From assembly GCA_036380435.1 (NCBI GenBank), contig DASVES010000491.1:1-18574 (forward strand): a stretch of DNA of 18,574 nt. Reading direction: 5' to 3'. The DNA comes from DASQDT01 sp036380435. Its GTDB lineage: Bacteria; Acidobacteriota; Blastocatellia; Pyrinomonadales; Pyrinomonadaceae. Below are positions 1 through 9,028 of this stretch, piece after piece (position 1 is the stretch's first letter; every line of letters begins with the position of its first letter). The notes under the pieces are model-generated. The model was not told where the DNA came from, searched no databases, and saw nothing but the letters and a program-made list of their open reading frames with translations. A program made the position numbers and the translations under genes.

Positions 1-930
1 AAAGTCTTCTTCGCCCTCGGCGGCAACTTTCTTTCGGCCACGCCCGACACCGAGTACACCGCACGCGCACTCGGGCGCTTGCGCCTCACCGCGCACGTCT
101 CGACGAAGCTCAACCGCGCGCATCTCGTCACTGGCGAGCAGGCGCTCATCCTCCCGTGTCTGGGCCGGACGGAAACTGACGTGCAGAAGTCGGGGCCGCA
201 GTTCGTCAGCGTCGAGAACTCGATGGGCGTCGTCCACTCCTCGCGCGGGACTCTCACGCCAGCGTCGCCGCATCTTCTGAGTGAGCCGGCGATTGTGGCG
301 GGCCTCGCGCGCGCCGTGCTCGGGCGCCGGGGCACGCTCGATTGGGAGTGGCTGGTTGAAGACTATGACCGCGTGCGGGATTTAATCGAGCGCGCCATCC
401 CCGGCTTCGACGACTACAACCGGCGCGTGCGCGCGCCCGGAGGCTTCTACCTGCCCAACGCGGCGCGCGAAGGTCAATTCTTGACAGCGACGAAGAGGGC
501 CAACTTCACCGTCCACGAGTTGCCGCGCCACGAACTCGCGGCCGGCGAGTTCCTGATGATGACGATGCGCAGCCACGACCAGTTCAACACGACCATCTAC
601 GGCCTCGACGACCGCTACCGCGGCGTCCACGGCGAGCGCCGCGTCGTCTTCCTCAACGAGGAAGACGTGCGCGAGGCTGGCCTCTCGGCCGGGCAGGTCG
701 TCGATCTCATCAGCCACTTCGACGGTGAGGAGAGAGCGGCGCGCCGCTTCCTCGTCATCCCCTACCAGATACCGCGCCGTTGCGCCGCCACCTACTTCCC
801 CGAAACGAACGTCTTAGTCCCCATCGGCAGCGTCGCCGACAAGAGCAACACGCCCGCGTCGAAGTCGGTTCGTATCAGCATCCGCCCGTCGGACGCGCCG
901 CTCAGGTTCGACTACAACAACATCAAGTGA
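1..930 (+). CDS. FdhF/YdeP family molybdopterin oxidoreductase, C-terminal part (5' truncated by window edge)
   Basis: The frame is open from the first base and ends at TGA 928-930, giving 309 residues of a larger protein. It matches the C-terminal part of the formate dehydrogenase-H-like FdhF/YdeP family. The early segment (ALGGNF, then TKLNRAHL) is the end of the molybdopterin-binding core, and the later segment (MMTMRSHDQFNTTIYG, then VFLNEEDV, then PETNVLVPI) is the molydopterin dinucleotide-binding domain at the C-terminus. Family members are cytoplasmic Mo/W bis-MGD enzymes related to formate dehydrogenase; the substrate of the YdeP type is not settled. The N-terminal part, which would show whether an Fe-S cluster and Cys/Sec ligand are present, lies outside the window. 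The family call is firm and the reaction is unknown. The gene converges with the next one across a repeat hairpin. Confidence 0.88.
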   Translation, partial: KVFFALGGNFLSATPDTEYTARALGRLRLTAHVSTKLNRAHLVTGEQALILPCLGRTETDVQKSGPQFVSVENSMGVVHSSRGTLTPASPHLLSEPAIVAGLARAVLGRRGTLDWEWLVEDYDRVRDLIERAIPGFDDYNRRVRAPGGFYLPNAAREGQFLTATKRANFTVHELPRHELAAGEFLMMTMRSHDQFNTTIYGLDDRYRGVHGERRVVFLNEEDVREAGLSAGQVVDLISHFDGEERAARRFLVIPYQIPRRCAATYFPETNVLVPIGSVADKSNTPASKSVRISIRPSDAPLRFDYNNIK

Positions 931-1017
931 GCAGTGAGCAGTAAGCAGTGAGCAGTCAGAAAACGCGACATGTTTTGACTGCTCACTGCTCACTGCTCAC
1001 TGCTTACTGCTTACTGT
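930..1017. repeat. Heptamer-array hairpin between convergent genes
   Basis: Tandem 7-nt units of the type AGCAGTG/AGCAGTA run from 930 to 958. Their reverse complements run from 976 to 1017. Arms 930-958 and 976-1004 match at 28 of 29 positions, and the right arm carries almost two extra units. The 17-nt loop can itself pair (GAAAAC with GTTTT). The structure fills the whole gap between two convergent stop codons and could terminate transcription in both directions. It resembles the short tandemly repeated heptamers known from cyanobacteria. Confidence 0.9.
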
Positions 1018-1020
1018 TCT

Positions 1021-1506
1021 TCACGGCGCTTCATAGATGGTGACGTTCTTGCTGCCCTTGCCGAAGAGCGCGCCGATGCCTGCGCCGATGCCTGCGCCGA
1101 CGAGGGCGATGACCGGGACGATGGAGCCGATGAACTCGCCGTCGGCCGAGTCGTAGACGCCGGCGCCGATGGCGAGGCCGCCCCCGCCGCCGATGGCCGC
1201 GCCGAGGAGCGCGCCCTTCCCGCGCGACGTGCCGCGGTTGATCTGGACGAGACGGACGCGGTCGCGCGCGTAGGTGACCCGTCGGCCGTCGCGCGTGATG
1301 ACGAGCTGGAGGTCGTTGGCGCTGTCGAAGCGGCCGGTCTTGCGCCCGTCGTCCGTCGTCTTGACGACCACTCGCTCGCCGGCCGTGAGCGCCTGCACGG
1401 CCCGCCAGTCGCTCGTCCGCGCCGTCGCGTCCTGCGCCGCGGCGGGAGTGATTCCGGCCAGCGCCACCGTGAGCGCGAGGCCGAGTGCAAACATTCTAGC
1501 TCTCAT
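1021..1506 (-). CDS. Secreted glycine-zipper protein of unknown function
   Basis: Encodes 161 residues. I chose the ATG at 1504-1506 because AAGGAG lies 6 nt upstream and because it places a clean signal peptide at the N-terminus (MRARMFALGLALTVALAG, with a likely cut near AAAQ-D). An upstream in-frame start at 1566 would bury that signal. Residues 36-90 form a short beta-rich domain (VQALTAGERVVVKTTDDG, then LQLVITRDGRRV) that looks like the small SH3/Sm-like modules found in envelope proteins. Residues 97-150 contain two glycine-rich hydrophobic stretches (GALLGAAIGGGGGLAIGAG and GAGIGAGIGALFG), typical of glycine-zipper membrane association. The protein probably sits at the envelope. I do not recognise a named family, so the function is unknown. 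The next plus-strand gene is divergent. Confidence 0.8.
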   Translation of the reverse strand: MRARMFALGLALTVALAGITPAAAQDATARTSDWRAVQALTAGERVVVKTTDDGRKTGRFDSANDLQLVITRDGRRVTYARDRVRLVQINRGTSRGKGALLGAAIGGGGGLAIGAGVYDSADGEFIGSIVPVIALVGAGIGAGIGALFGKGSKNVTIYEAP

Positions 1507-1742
1507 GTTAGTCTCCTTCGGGCCAAATGTAGGCCGACAAATTAATTCCGAGCGGGAAGAGTGCAAGACTCATTCCGCACGCGCGACGTTGGGAAATCGC
1601 GGCCGCGAGCGTCGAAAGAGTTGACGGCCGCGGCCGGGCGGCCCGCAGTAAACGTCCGACAGGCGCCGGGCGCAGGTTGCCCGGTAAGGACCGAGCGCGG
1701 GCGCGGCCGGCGAGCGAGGGAAACGAACGGAGGACAAAGAGC

Positions 1743-2315
1743 GTGGCACTGGTTGGCGCGAACGAGCTGAAGCGGAAGATGTTGATTGAGGTCGAGGGCC
1801 AGCCCTTCGCGGTCGTCGAGGTCTTCCACGCCTCGCCCACGGCGCGCGGGGCGACGACGATGGTTCGCACGCGTCTTCGCAACCTGCTGACGGGCGCGGT
1901 GCTGGAGAAGAGCTTCCGCTCGGGCGAGAAGTTCGCGGAGCCGGACGTGGCGCTGGCTCCCGCCTCGTTTCTCTACTCCGACGCCGAGGGCTTTCACTTC
2001 ATGGACGAGGAGACCTACGAGCAGCTCATGCTCACGACTGAGGCCGTCGGCGACGACCGCGGCTACCTGAAGGATGGCCTGCGCCTGCAAATCCTCAAGT
2101 ACAACGGCGAGGCCGTCTCCATCGAACTCCCGCAGTACGTCGAGCTGGCGGTCGTCCGCACGGAGCCGGGCGTGAGCGGCGACCGCGCCGCAGGTCGCGA
2201 CCTCAAGCCCGCGACGCTGGAGACCGGCATCGATGTGCGCGTCCCGCTCTTCATCAAGGAGGGCGAGACCGTGCGCGTCAACACGCAGACGGGCGAGGTC
2301 TCGGGCCGCGCCTGA
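1743..2315 (+). CDS. efp: Elongation factor P family protein, EfpL/YeiP-like
   Basis: A 190-residue three-domain EF-P protein. EF-P binds the ribosome between the P and E sites and relieves stalling at polyproline. The KOW-like N-domain (about 1-65) contains EVEGQPFAVVEV and then the loop SPTARGATT with Arg at position 35, where canonical EF-P has a PGKG-type loop with a modifiable Lys (or Arg). SPTARGA is the loop of E. coli YeiP/EfpL, whose tip Arg is unmodified. The OB domains follow (FMDEETYEQL, then the C-terminal signature KPATLETGIDVRVPLFIKEG). I chose GTG 1743 because GGAGGA (1729-1734) lies 8 nt upstream and because the family start aligns there; an in-frame start at 1677 adds a non-homologous basic stretch. 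EF-P family membership is near certain. The EfpL assignment rests on the loop alone, since the C-terminus looks more like standard EF-P. Confidence 0.92.
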   Translation: MALVGANELKRKMLIEVEGQPFAVVEVFHASPTARGATTMVRTRLRNLLTGAVLEKSFRSGEKFAEPDVALAPASFLYSDAEGFHFMDEETYEQLMLTTEAVGDDRGYLKDGLRLQILKYNGEAVSIELPQYVELAVVRTEPGVSGDRAAGRDLKPATLETGIDVRVPLFIKEGETVRVNTQTGEVSGRA

Positions 2316-2340
2316 CCCACGTTTGCGGGCCGCGCCTGAC
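2302..2340 (+). repeat. Direct repeat duplicating the end of the EF-P gene
   Basis: The 15-mer CGGGCCGCGCCTGAC occurs at 2302-2316 and again at 2326-2340, a period of 24. The first copy holds the last codons and stop of the EF-P gene; the second lies in the intergenic DNA. The bases after each copy are also similar, so this looks like a small tandem duplication. Confidence 0.75.
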
Positions 2341-2361
2341 ACGCTTTCGCGCCGTCTGCGC

Positions 2362-2391
2362 TTGACTCGGGCGGACGCGCCGTCGCATAAC
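2362..2391 (+). promoter_or_regulatory. Candidate sigma-70-type promoter for the CGTase gene
   Basis: TTGACT (2362-2367), 18 nt, then CATAAC (2386-2391). It lies 108 nt upstream of the CGTase start and just after the EF-P gene. The assignment is by consensus match only. Confidence 0.5.
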
Positions 2392-2499
2392 AGACAAGTC
2401 CTCGCACTCGTTACATTCGTTCCGCCTTCCTCGCGGCGGCCAATCGACCCTCAAGCCGGGGCCGTCTGTCCTGACAGCCTTTCAAGGAGTCCGCTCGCC

Positions 2500-4638
2500 A
2501 TGACCTCATCAAAAAACCGCGCCCTCATCGCCTCACTCATCACCTGCCTGCTGCTGCTCGCCCCGTGGCCCACGGCACGGGCCGCCGACTTCAAGTCGGA
2601 GGTCATCTACCAGATCATCACCGACCGCTTCTTCGACGGCAGCGCCACGAACAACAACCCCGCGCAGTCCGCCGGCCTTTACGACGCGACCAAGACGAAC
2701 TGGCGCGCTTACTGGGGCGGCGACCTTCAGGGCATCCAGCAAAAGATGTCTTACCTCGCCGGCATGGGCGTCACCGCCATCTGGATTTCGCCGCCCGTCG
2801 ATAACCTCAACGCCAACATCCCCGACGGCAGCGGCAACCCGACGGCCTCCTATCACGGCTATCAGGGCCGCGACTTCAAGCGCATCGAAGAGCACTCAGG
2901 CGAGCAGTCGAACGCATGGACAGCTTTCGACAATCTCGTCACCGCCGCCCACCAGAACGGCATCAAGGTCATCGTCGATTTCGCCCCCAACCACTCGACG
3001 CAGGACAACGCCGGCGAGTTCGGCGCCATTTACGACAACGGCGCCTTCCTCGGCAACTACACCAACGACGTGAGCGGCTTCTTCCACCACAACGGCAACA
3101 TCGTCAATTGGGACGACCGCTATCAGGTGCAGTACTACACGCTCTTCAACCTCGCCGACATCAATCAGGCGAACCCGACGATGGACGCCTACATGAAGGC
3201 GTCGGCCCAACTCTTCCAGCAGCACGGCGTGGACGGCTTCCGCATCGACGCCATCAAACACATCAACTGGGGCTGGCAGTATTCTCTGGCGAACTCCATC
3301 TACACCTACGGCGACAGCTTCCTCTTCGGCGAGTGGTATCAGACCGGCACTGGCGACCCGCTCTACCGCGACTCCTACAAGTACGCCAACCGAAGCGGCA
3401 TCTCGATGCTCGACTTCCCGCTCAACACCGCCATCCGCAACGTCTTCGGCTCGAACGCCAACTTCTCCGAGATCGACACGGTGCTCACGGCCGAGGCGGC
3501 GAATTTCACGTGGGACGAAGACCTCGTCACCTTCATCGACAACCACGACATGACTCGCTTCCTCTCCTTAAACAACAACCAGACGCGGCTCCATCAGGCG
3601 CTCGCCTTCATTCTCACGCAGCGCGGCGTCCCCTGCATCTACTATGGCACCGAGCAGTACCTCTTCAACAACACTTCGGGCGGCGGCGACCCCTACAACC
3701 GCCCGATGATGAACGCCTTCAACACCAACACCACGGCCTACACTTTAACGAACCGCCTCTCCACACTCCGGCGCAACAACCGGGCCGTCCCCTACGGCTC
3801 GCACCAGCAGCGCTGGATGAACTCGGACGTCTACATCTACGAGCGGAAGTTCTACGGCAACGTCGTCCTCGTCGCCGTCAACAAGGGCGCGGCGGCCGTG
3901 AACGTCTCGGGCCTCAACACGGCTCTTCCCGTCGGCGCTTACAACGACTACCTGACGGGACTGCTCTCCGGCGTCCAAATCTCCGTCGCCTCCGGCACGG
4001 GCGGCAACAATCCCGTCACCACCTTCAGTCTTCCGGCGAACTCCGTCGCCGTCTGGCAGGCGACCGAGACGGGCGGCTCCCCACAGGTCGGCTCCATCGG
4101 CCCCACGGCCGCGCAGCCCGGCGTCCGTGTCACCATCGGCGGCAAGAACTTCGGCTCGACGCAGGGAACGGTGAAGTTCGGGACGACGACGGCCACGGTC
4201 AACTCGTGGTCGGCGACGAAGATTGTCGCCACCGTCCCGGCCGTGACTCAGGGCAACTACAACGTGACGGTGACGAACTCCGCGAGTCAGGTCTCGAACG
4301 GCATCCAGTTCACGGTCTATCAGGACAAGCTCATCCCCGTCAACTTCACCGTCTTCAACGCCTCGCCGACGCAAGTAGGCGACTACATCTTCCTCACCGG
4401 CAACACGGTGGAGTTAAGCAACTGGGCAACCACATGGGACGCCGCGGTCGGGCCGATGCTCACGCCCAACTACCCGAACTGGTTCCTCACGGCGAGCGTC
4501 CCCGCCGGCAAGACCATCCAGTTCAAGTTCATCAAGATTGCCGCGGGCGGCGCGGTCACATGGGAGGCCGGCGCCAACCACAGCTACACCGTGCCCACGA
4601 GCGGCACCGGGTTTGTTAACGTCAACTGGCAGTACTGA
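2500..4638 (+). CDS. cgt: Secreted cyclodextrin glucanotransferase-type GH13 enzyme with IPT and CBM20 domains
   Basis: Encodes 712 residues, the usual length of a CGTase precursor. CGTases cleave starch and cyclise the product into cyclodextrins by transglycosylation. The signal peptide is residues 1-28 (ALIASLITCLLLLAPW, cut near ARA-A). Catalytic domains A/B follow: VDFAPNH, GFRIDAIKH with nucleophile Asp250, FGEW with acid/base Glu278, and IDNHD with Asp350. Domain C ends near 525, an IPT/TIG domain covers about 528-607, and a starch-binding CBM20 covers about 612-712 (YIFLTGNTVELSNW to NVNWQY). The central-site residue equivalent to CGTase Tyr/Phe195 is Phe216 (in TLFNLAD), the aromatic residue expected of a cyclising enzyme. 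The next residue is Asn, where CGTases usually have Asp. I chose ATG 2500 because AAGGAG (2484-2489) precedes it and the signal peptide starts there. A maltogenic amylase of the same architecture is the main alternative. Confidence 0.9.
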   Translation: MTSSKNRALIASLITCLLLLAPWPTARAADFKSEVIYQIITDRFFDGSATNNNPAQSAGLYDATKTNWRAYWGGDLQGIQQKMSYLAGMGVTAIWISPPVDNLNANIPDGSGNPTASYHGYQGRDFKRIEEHSGEQSNAWTAFDNLVTAAHQNGIKVIVDFAPNHSTQDNAGEFGAIYDNGAFLGNYTNDVSGFFHHNGNIVNWDDRYQVQYYTLFNLADINQANPTMDAYMKASAQLFQQHGVDGFRIDAIKHINWGWQYSLANSIYTYGDSFLFGEWYQTGTGDPLYRDSYKYANRSGISMLDFPLNTAIRNVFGSNANFSEIDTVLTAEAANFTWDEDLVTFIDNHDMTRFLSLNNNQTRLHQALAFILTQRGVPCIYYGTEQYLFNNTSGGGDPYNRPMMNAFNTNTTAYTLTNRLSTLRRNNRAVPYGSHQQRWMNSDVYIYERKFYGNVVLVAVNKGAAAVNVSGLNTALPVGAYNDYLTGLLSGVQISVASGTGGNNPVTTFSLPANSVAVWQATETGGSPQVGSIGPTAAQPGVRVTIGGKNFGSTQGTVKFGTTTATVNSWSATKIVATVPAVTQGNYNVTVTNSASQVSNGIQFTVYQDKLIPVNFTVFNASPTQVGDYIFLTGNTVELSNWATTWDAAVGPMLTPNYPNWFLTASVPAGKTIQFKFIKIAAGGAVTWEAGANHSYTVPTSGTGFVNVNWQY

Positions 4639-4645
4639 CGGGGAA

Positions 4646-4746
4646 TTAACATGGATGGACAGGACGAACAGGATAAAAATCAGAGGCGGATTTGAGATTT
4701 GAAATTTCAAATCCTTTATCCTGCCCGTCCTATCCATCCATGTTAA
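4646..4746. repeat. Intergenic hairpin, ATGGATGG-CAGGA family (copy 1)
   Basis: Arms 4646-4677 and 4715-4746 are inverted repeats matching at 29 of 32 positions (TTAACATGGATGG, then two CAGGA-type units, then TAAA). The centre holds the perfect 18-nt palindrome GATTTGAAATTTCAAATC at 4696-4713. The element starts 7 nt after the CGTase stop and ends 25 nt before the next start codon, so it may end or attenuate the CGTase transcript. A relative with 27 of 32 identical arm positions lies at 15171-15202. Confidence 0.9.
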
Positions 4747-4771
4747 ATTTGCCTCTTCCCAGAGTGGAGTG

Positions 4772-5431
4772 ATGAGACATCATTCGGTGGTGGGGCTTGT
4801 GCTCGTGCTGCTTTCTGCGGTGGCGTGTGCGGCGCAGACGCAGGCCGCCGGCGCTCAGGCCGAAGGGAAGCCGAAGCCCGACCCCGAGGCGCTGCGGAAG
4901 TACGCGGGCCGCTACGAGCTGGAGGTCGGCCTCATCCCCGTCTCCACCCTCGACGTGACGCTCGAAGGCGGCGAGCTGTTCGTCAAACCCTCGCTCGTCA
5001 GGAAGCGCAAGCTGATCCGCAAGTCGAAGAACGTCTTTCGAGACGAGGTCGAAGGCGCGCGCTACAGGTTCCAGACGGACGACGAGGGCCAGGTCGTCGG
5101 CCTCACGTTTCCCTACGAAGGGGCCGAGTACACGGCCGCGCGAGTCCGACTCCCGCCGCCGAGCACGAGTGGCAACACGACCTTCCGGCTCAAGGGCCAC
5201 CCCGGCGCGCAGGTCGTGGCGCTGGCCGGCGCCTTCAACAACTGGAACCAGTCGCAGTTCCTCTTCGGCCGCGAGGGCGACGAGTGGGTCTGCCGCATCG
5301 ATTTGGAGCCGGGCCGCTACGGCTACAAGTTCATCGTGGATGGCAACTGGCTGCTCGACCCCTCGAACCCCGAGACCGAAGAGGACGCGGCCGGCAACAT
5401 CAACAACGTGCTCGAAGTGAAGCCGCGCTGA
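4772..5431 (+). CDS. Secreted DUF3471-like + CBM48 (AMPK-type glycogen-binding) protein
   Basis: Encodes 219 residues. The N-terminus is a signal peptide (VVGLVLVLLSAVACAAQ). Residues about 36-130 resemble the DUF3471 beta-barrel module often attached to serine hydrolases (YAGRYEL, then LDVTLEGGELFV, then FRDEVEGARYRFQTDDEGQV). Residues about 135-219 are a CBM48/AMPK1-type glycogen-binding domain (VVALAGAFNNWNQ, then YGYKFIVDGNWLLDPSNPE). No catalytic domain is present. The product is therefore probably an exported alpha-glucan-binding protein, which fits its place right after a CGTase gene and upstream of another amylase. ATG 4772 and the adjacent GTG 4769 are both possible starts; GGAG (4766-4769) is too close to either to be an ideal Shine-Dalgarno. 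The domain calls are fairly firm. The biological role is inferred. Confidence 0.82.
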   Translation: MRHHSVVGLVLVLLSAVACAAQTQAAGAQAEGKPKPDPEALRKYAGRYELEVGLIPVSTLDVTLEGGELFVKPSLVRKRKLIRKSKNVFRDEVEGARYRFQTDDEGQVVGLTFPYEGAEYTAARVRLPPPSTSGNTTFRLKGHPGAQVVALAGAFNNWNQSQFLFGREGDEWVCRIDLEPGRYGYKFIVDGNWLLDPSNPETEEDAAGNINNVLEVKPR

Positions 5432-5491
5432 AGCGAAAAAGTTCCTCGCGCGCGCGGCCCCTCCGGCTACCAACCCCGCCGCCACTGCCGT

Positions 5492-5520
5492 TTGAGATTC
5501 GCGCCCGTCTGTCGTAGTGT
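5492..5520 (+). promoter_or_regulatory. Weak candidate promoter for ettA
   Basis: TTGAGA (5492-5497), 17 nt, then TAGTGT (5515-5520), 59 nt upstream of ettA. The -10 match is poor (3 of 6). The -10 hexamer is preceded by GTCG, as at two other candidate promoters here. Confidence 0.3.
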
Positions 5521-5579
5521 GTATACGTCCCAACCCCAATCCGTCTAAATCTTCTTACTAAGGACTGAAAGTCAGCGCA

Positions 5580-7265
<1,686 letters not shown>

Positions 7266-7298
7266 ACACCGTCAATGTGAATCAGGGAGGATTACAAA

Positions 7299-7577
7299 AT
7301 GAAAGCGACATGGAACGGGTCAGTGATTGCCGAGAGCGACGACACAGTAGTGGTCGAGGGTAATCAATACTTCCCGGCCGACTCGATCACGCGCGAGCAC
7401 TTCCGCGAGAGCGACACCCACACGACCTGCCCGTGGAAGGGCGAGGCGAGCTACTACGACGTGGTCGTGAATGGTGAGACGAACAAGGACGCCGCGTGGT
7501 ACTACCCGGAGCCGAAGGACGCGGCGAAGGAGATTAAAGATCACGTCGCCTTCTGGCGCGGCGTGAAGGTTGAGTAG
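7299..7577 (+). CDS. DUF427 domain protein
   Basis: A 92-residue cytoplasmic protein that consists of a single DUF427 (Pfam NTP_transf_9) domain. The family hallmarks are present: WNGSVIAESDDTVVVEGNQYFP at the start, then CPWKGEASYYDV, then AWYYPEPKDAA and a final AFWRGVKVE. The Pfam name suggests nucleotidyltransferase-like folding, but no activity is established for the family to my knowledge. GGAGG (7286-7290) lies 8 nt before the ATG. It is 33 nt downstream of ettA and 13 nt upstream of the peptidase gene, so the three are probably co-transcribed. Nothing points to a functional link with them. Confidence 0.9.
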   Translation: MKATWNGSVIAESDDTVVVEGNQYFPADSITREHFRESDTHTTCPWKGEASYYDVVVNGETNKDAAWYYPEPKDAAKEIKDHVAFWRGVKVE

Positions 7578-7590
7578 GGGAGGGGCATGG

Positions 7591-8706
7591 ATGATTTTCA
7601 GAAATCGTTTGACGGGCAGACGCGCGCGCGCCGCCATCCTCTCTCTGTTCTTCGTCGCGGCTCTCGGCGCGGGCGTCTCGGCGCAGCAGAAGAAGCGGCC
7701 CGTTAAGTCTCCGAAGCCGGCGGCCGTCACGCCGGCCGTGCGGGCCGCGCTCGAAGGCGTGCGTGCTGACTCCTTGCGCGGCCACCTCTCCTTCATCGCC
7801 TCCGATCTGCTCGAAGGGCGCGACACGCCCTCGCGCGGCCTCGACATCGCCGCCGAGTACGTCGCCGCGCAGTTCCGCCGCGCCGGCCTCGAACCCGCAG
7901 GCGATGACGGCTACTTCCAGACGGCCACCTTCGCCTTACGCAGCGCGCCCGACACGCCCATCAAATCACGCAACGTCGTCGGCCTGCTGCGCGGCTCCGA
8001 CCCCGTGTTGAAAGACACCTACGTCATGCTGAGCGCGCACTACGACCACGTCGGCGTCCGCGAGCAGGCGGAAGGGCCGGATAAGATTTTCAACGGCGCG
8101 AACGACGACGCGAGCGGCGCCGTCACCGTCATCGAACTCGCTGGCGCGCTCGCGCAGCTCCGCCCGCGCCCCCGCCGCAGCATCCTCTTCGTCGCCTTCA
8201 CGGGCGAGGAGAAAGGTCTGCAAGGCTCGCGCTTCTACGGCCGGCATCCGCTCGTGCCGCTGGAGAAGACCGTCGCGCAGGTGAACCTCGAACACATGGG
8301 CCGCACCGACGACTCGGAGGGGCCGCAGGTGGGCGCCTTCGGCGTCACCGGCTTCGACTACTCGTCTGTCGGCGCGACGCTCCAGAGGGCGAGCGAGGCC
8401 GGGGGCGTGCGCGTCTACAAACACCCGACCAACAGCGACGCCTTCTTCCGACGCAGCGACAACGCGGCGCTCGCCGACCTCGGCGTCCCCGCGCATACCG
8501 TCAGCGTCTCCTACATCTTCCCCGACTACCACGGGGCGGGCGACCACTGGGAGAAGATCGACTACGCCAACATGGAGCGCGTGGCGCGCGCGCTCGGTCT
8601 CGGGCTGCTGGCTCTCGCCAACGACTCGCAGGAGCCGCGCTGGGACGAGCAGAACCCGAAGACGGAGCGGTTCGTGAAGGCGTGGAGAGAGCGGCGCGCC
8701 AAGTGA
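7591..8706 (+). CDS. Secreted M28 family zinc metallopeptidase
   Basis: Encodes 371 residues with a signal peptide (AAILSLFFVAALGAGVSAQQ). M28 enzymes are co-catalytic di-zinc aminopeptidases or carboxypeptidases. The metal site can be read in order: His150 in SAHYDH, Asp172 in GANDDASG (bridging), catalytic Glu206 and ligand Glu207 in TGEEKGLQGS, Glu234 in NLEHMG (Asp in many relatives) and His314 in DYHGAGDHW. Residues about 50-130 form the leading region common to bacterial secreted M28 proteins (FIASDLLEGRDTPSRG). I chose ATG 7591 because a GGGGAGGGG purine stretch precedes it and because the signal peptide begins there; the in-frame TTG at 7570 overlaps the DUF427 gene. It would degrade peptides outside the cytoplasm. 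Its peptide specificity cannot be read from the sequence. Confidence 0.93.
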   Translation: MIFRNRLTGRRARAAILSLFFVAALGAGVSAQQKKRPVKSPKPAAVTPAVRAALEGVRADSLRGHLSFIASDLLEGRDTPSRGLDIAAEYVAAQFRRAGLEPAGDDGYFQTATFALRSAPDTPIKSRNVVGLLRGSDPVLKDTYVMLSAHYDHVGVREQAEGPDKIFNGANDDASGAVTVIELAGALAQLRPRPRRSILFVAFTGEEKGLQGSRFYGRHPLVPLEKTVAQVNLEHMGRTDDSEGPQVGAFGVTGFDYSSVGATLQRASEAGGVRVYKHPTNSDAFFRRSDNAALADLGVPAHTVSVSYIFPDYHGAGDHWEKIDYANMERVARALGLGLLALANDSQEPRWDEQNPKTERFVKAWRERRAK

Positions 8707-9028
8707 GCGATGCGGGAAGTGGACGCGGGTCTTCGTCGCGCCCGGCGCCCGGCGCGCCTCCGTCGTTGACTCCGGCGCGTCTCCCGTCGTAGAGTTTGCG
8801 CTCTTTCGTGACTGGGCGGCCGGCGCCGGGGCGACGACTGCCTCGCACCGTCTAAGCCGGCCGTTGTTAACTGAACTTTGACTGCCCATGTGCGGCGGTT
8901 GCGAGCGGCCTGCACTGCTCTCGACCGTCACGTCTCATCCGCCGCCGCCGCACACCTCATGAAACCGTTCGCCCCGACCGACACGCCGCCCGGAAAGACT
9001 TGTTTCCAACATCCGAGGAGAGCACTAC
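8707..9028. other. Intergenic region upstream of the large amylase gene
   Basis: About 320 nt with no convincing coding sequence. GC-rich inverted segments near 8737-8758 could form weak stems behind the peptidase gene. A candidate promoter at 8766-8795 would leave a leader of about 230 nt before the next start codon. I see no recognisable riboswitch in that leader. Confidence 0.6.
8766..8795 (+). promoter_or_regulatory. Candidate sigma-70-type promoter for the large GH13 gene
   Basis: TTGACT (8766-8771), 18 nt, then TAGAGT (8790-8795). The -35 box and the spacing equal those of the candidate CGTase promoter, and the bases just before the -10 (CCGTCG) are the same. Assigned by consensus only. 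Confidence 0.42.

Noticed and set aside
2233..2499. Upstream extension of the CGTase reading frame into the EF-P gene
   Set aside because: It overlaps EF-P, is Arg/Ser-rich and hides the signal peptide; ATG 2500 has AAGGAG in place.
2916..4619. Plus-strand frame of 567 codons inside the CGTase gene
   Set aside because: Arg/His/Gln-rich out-of-frame translation of the CGTase sequence with no motifs.
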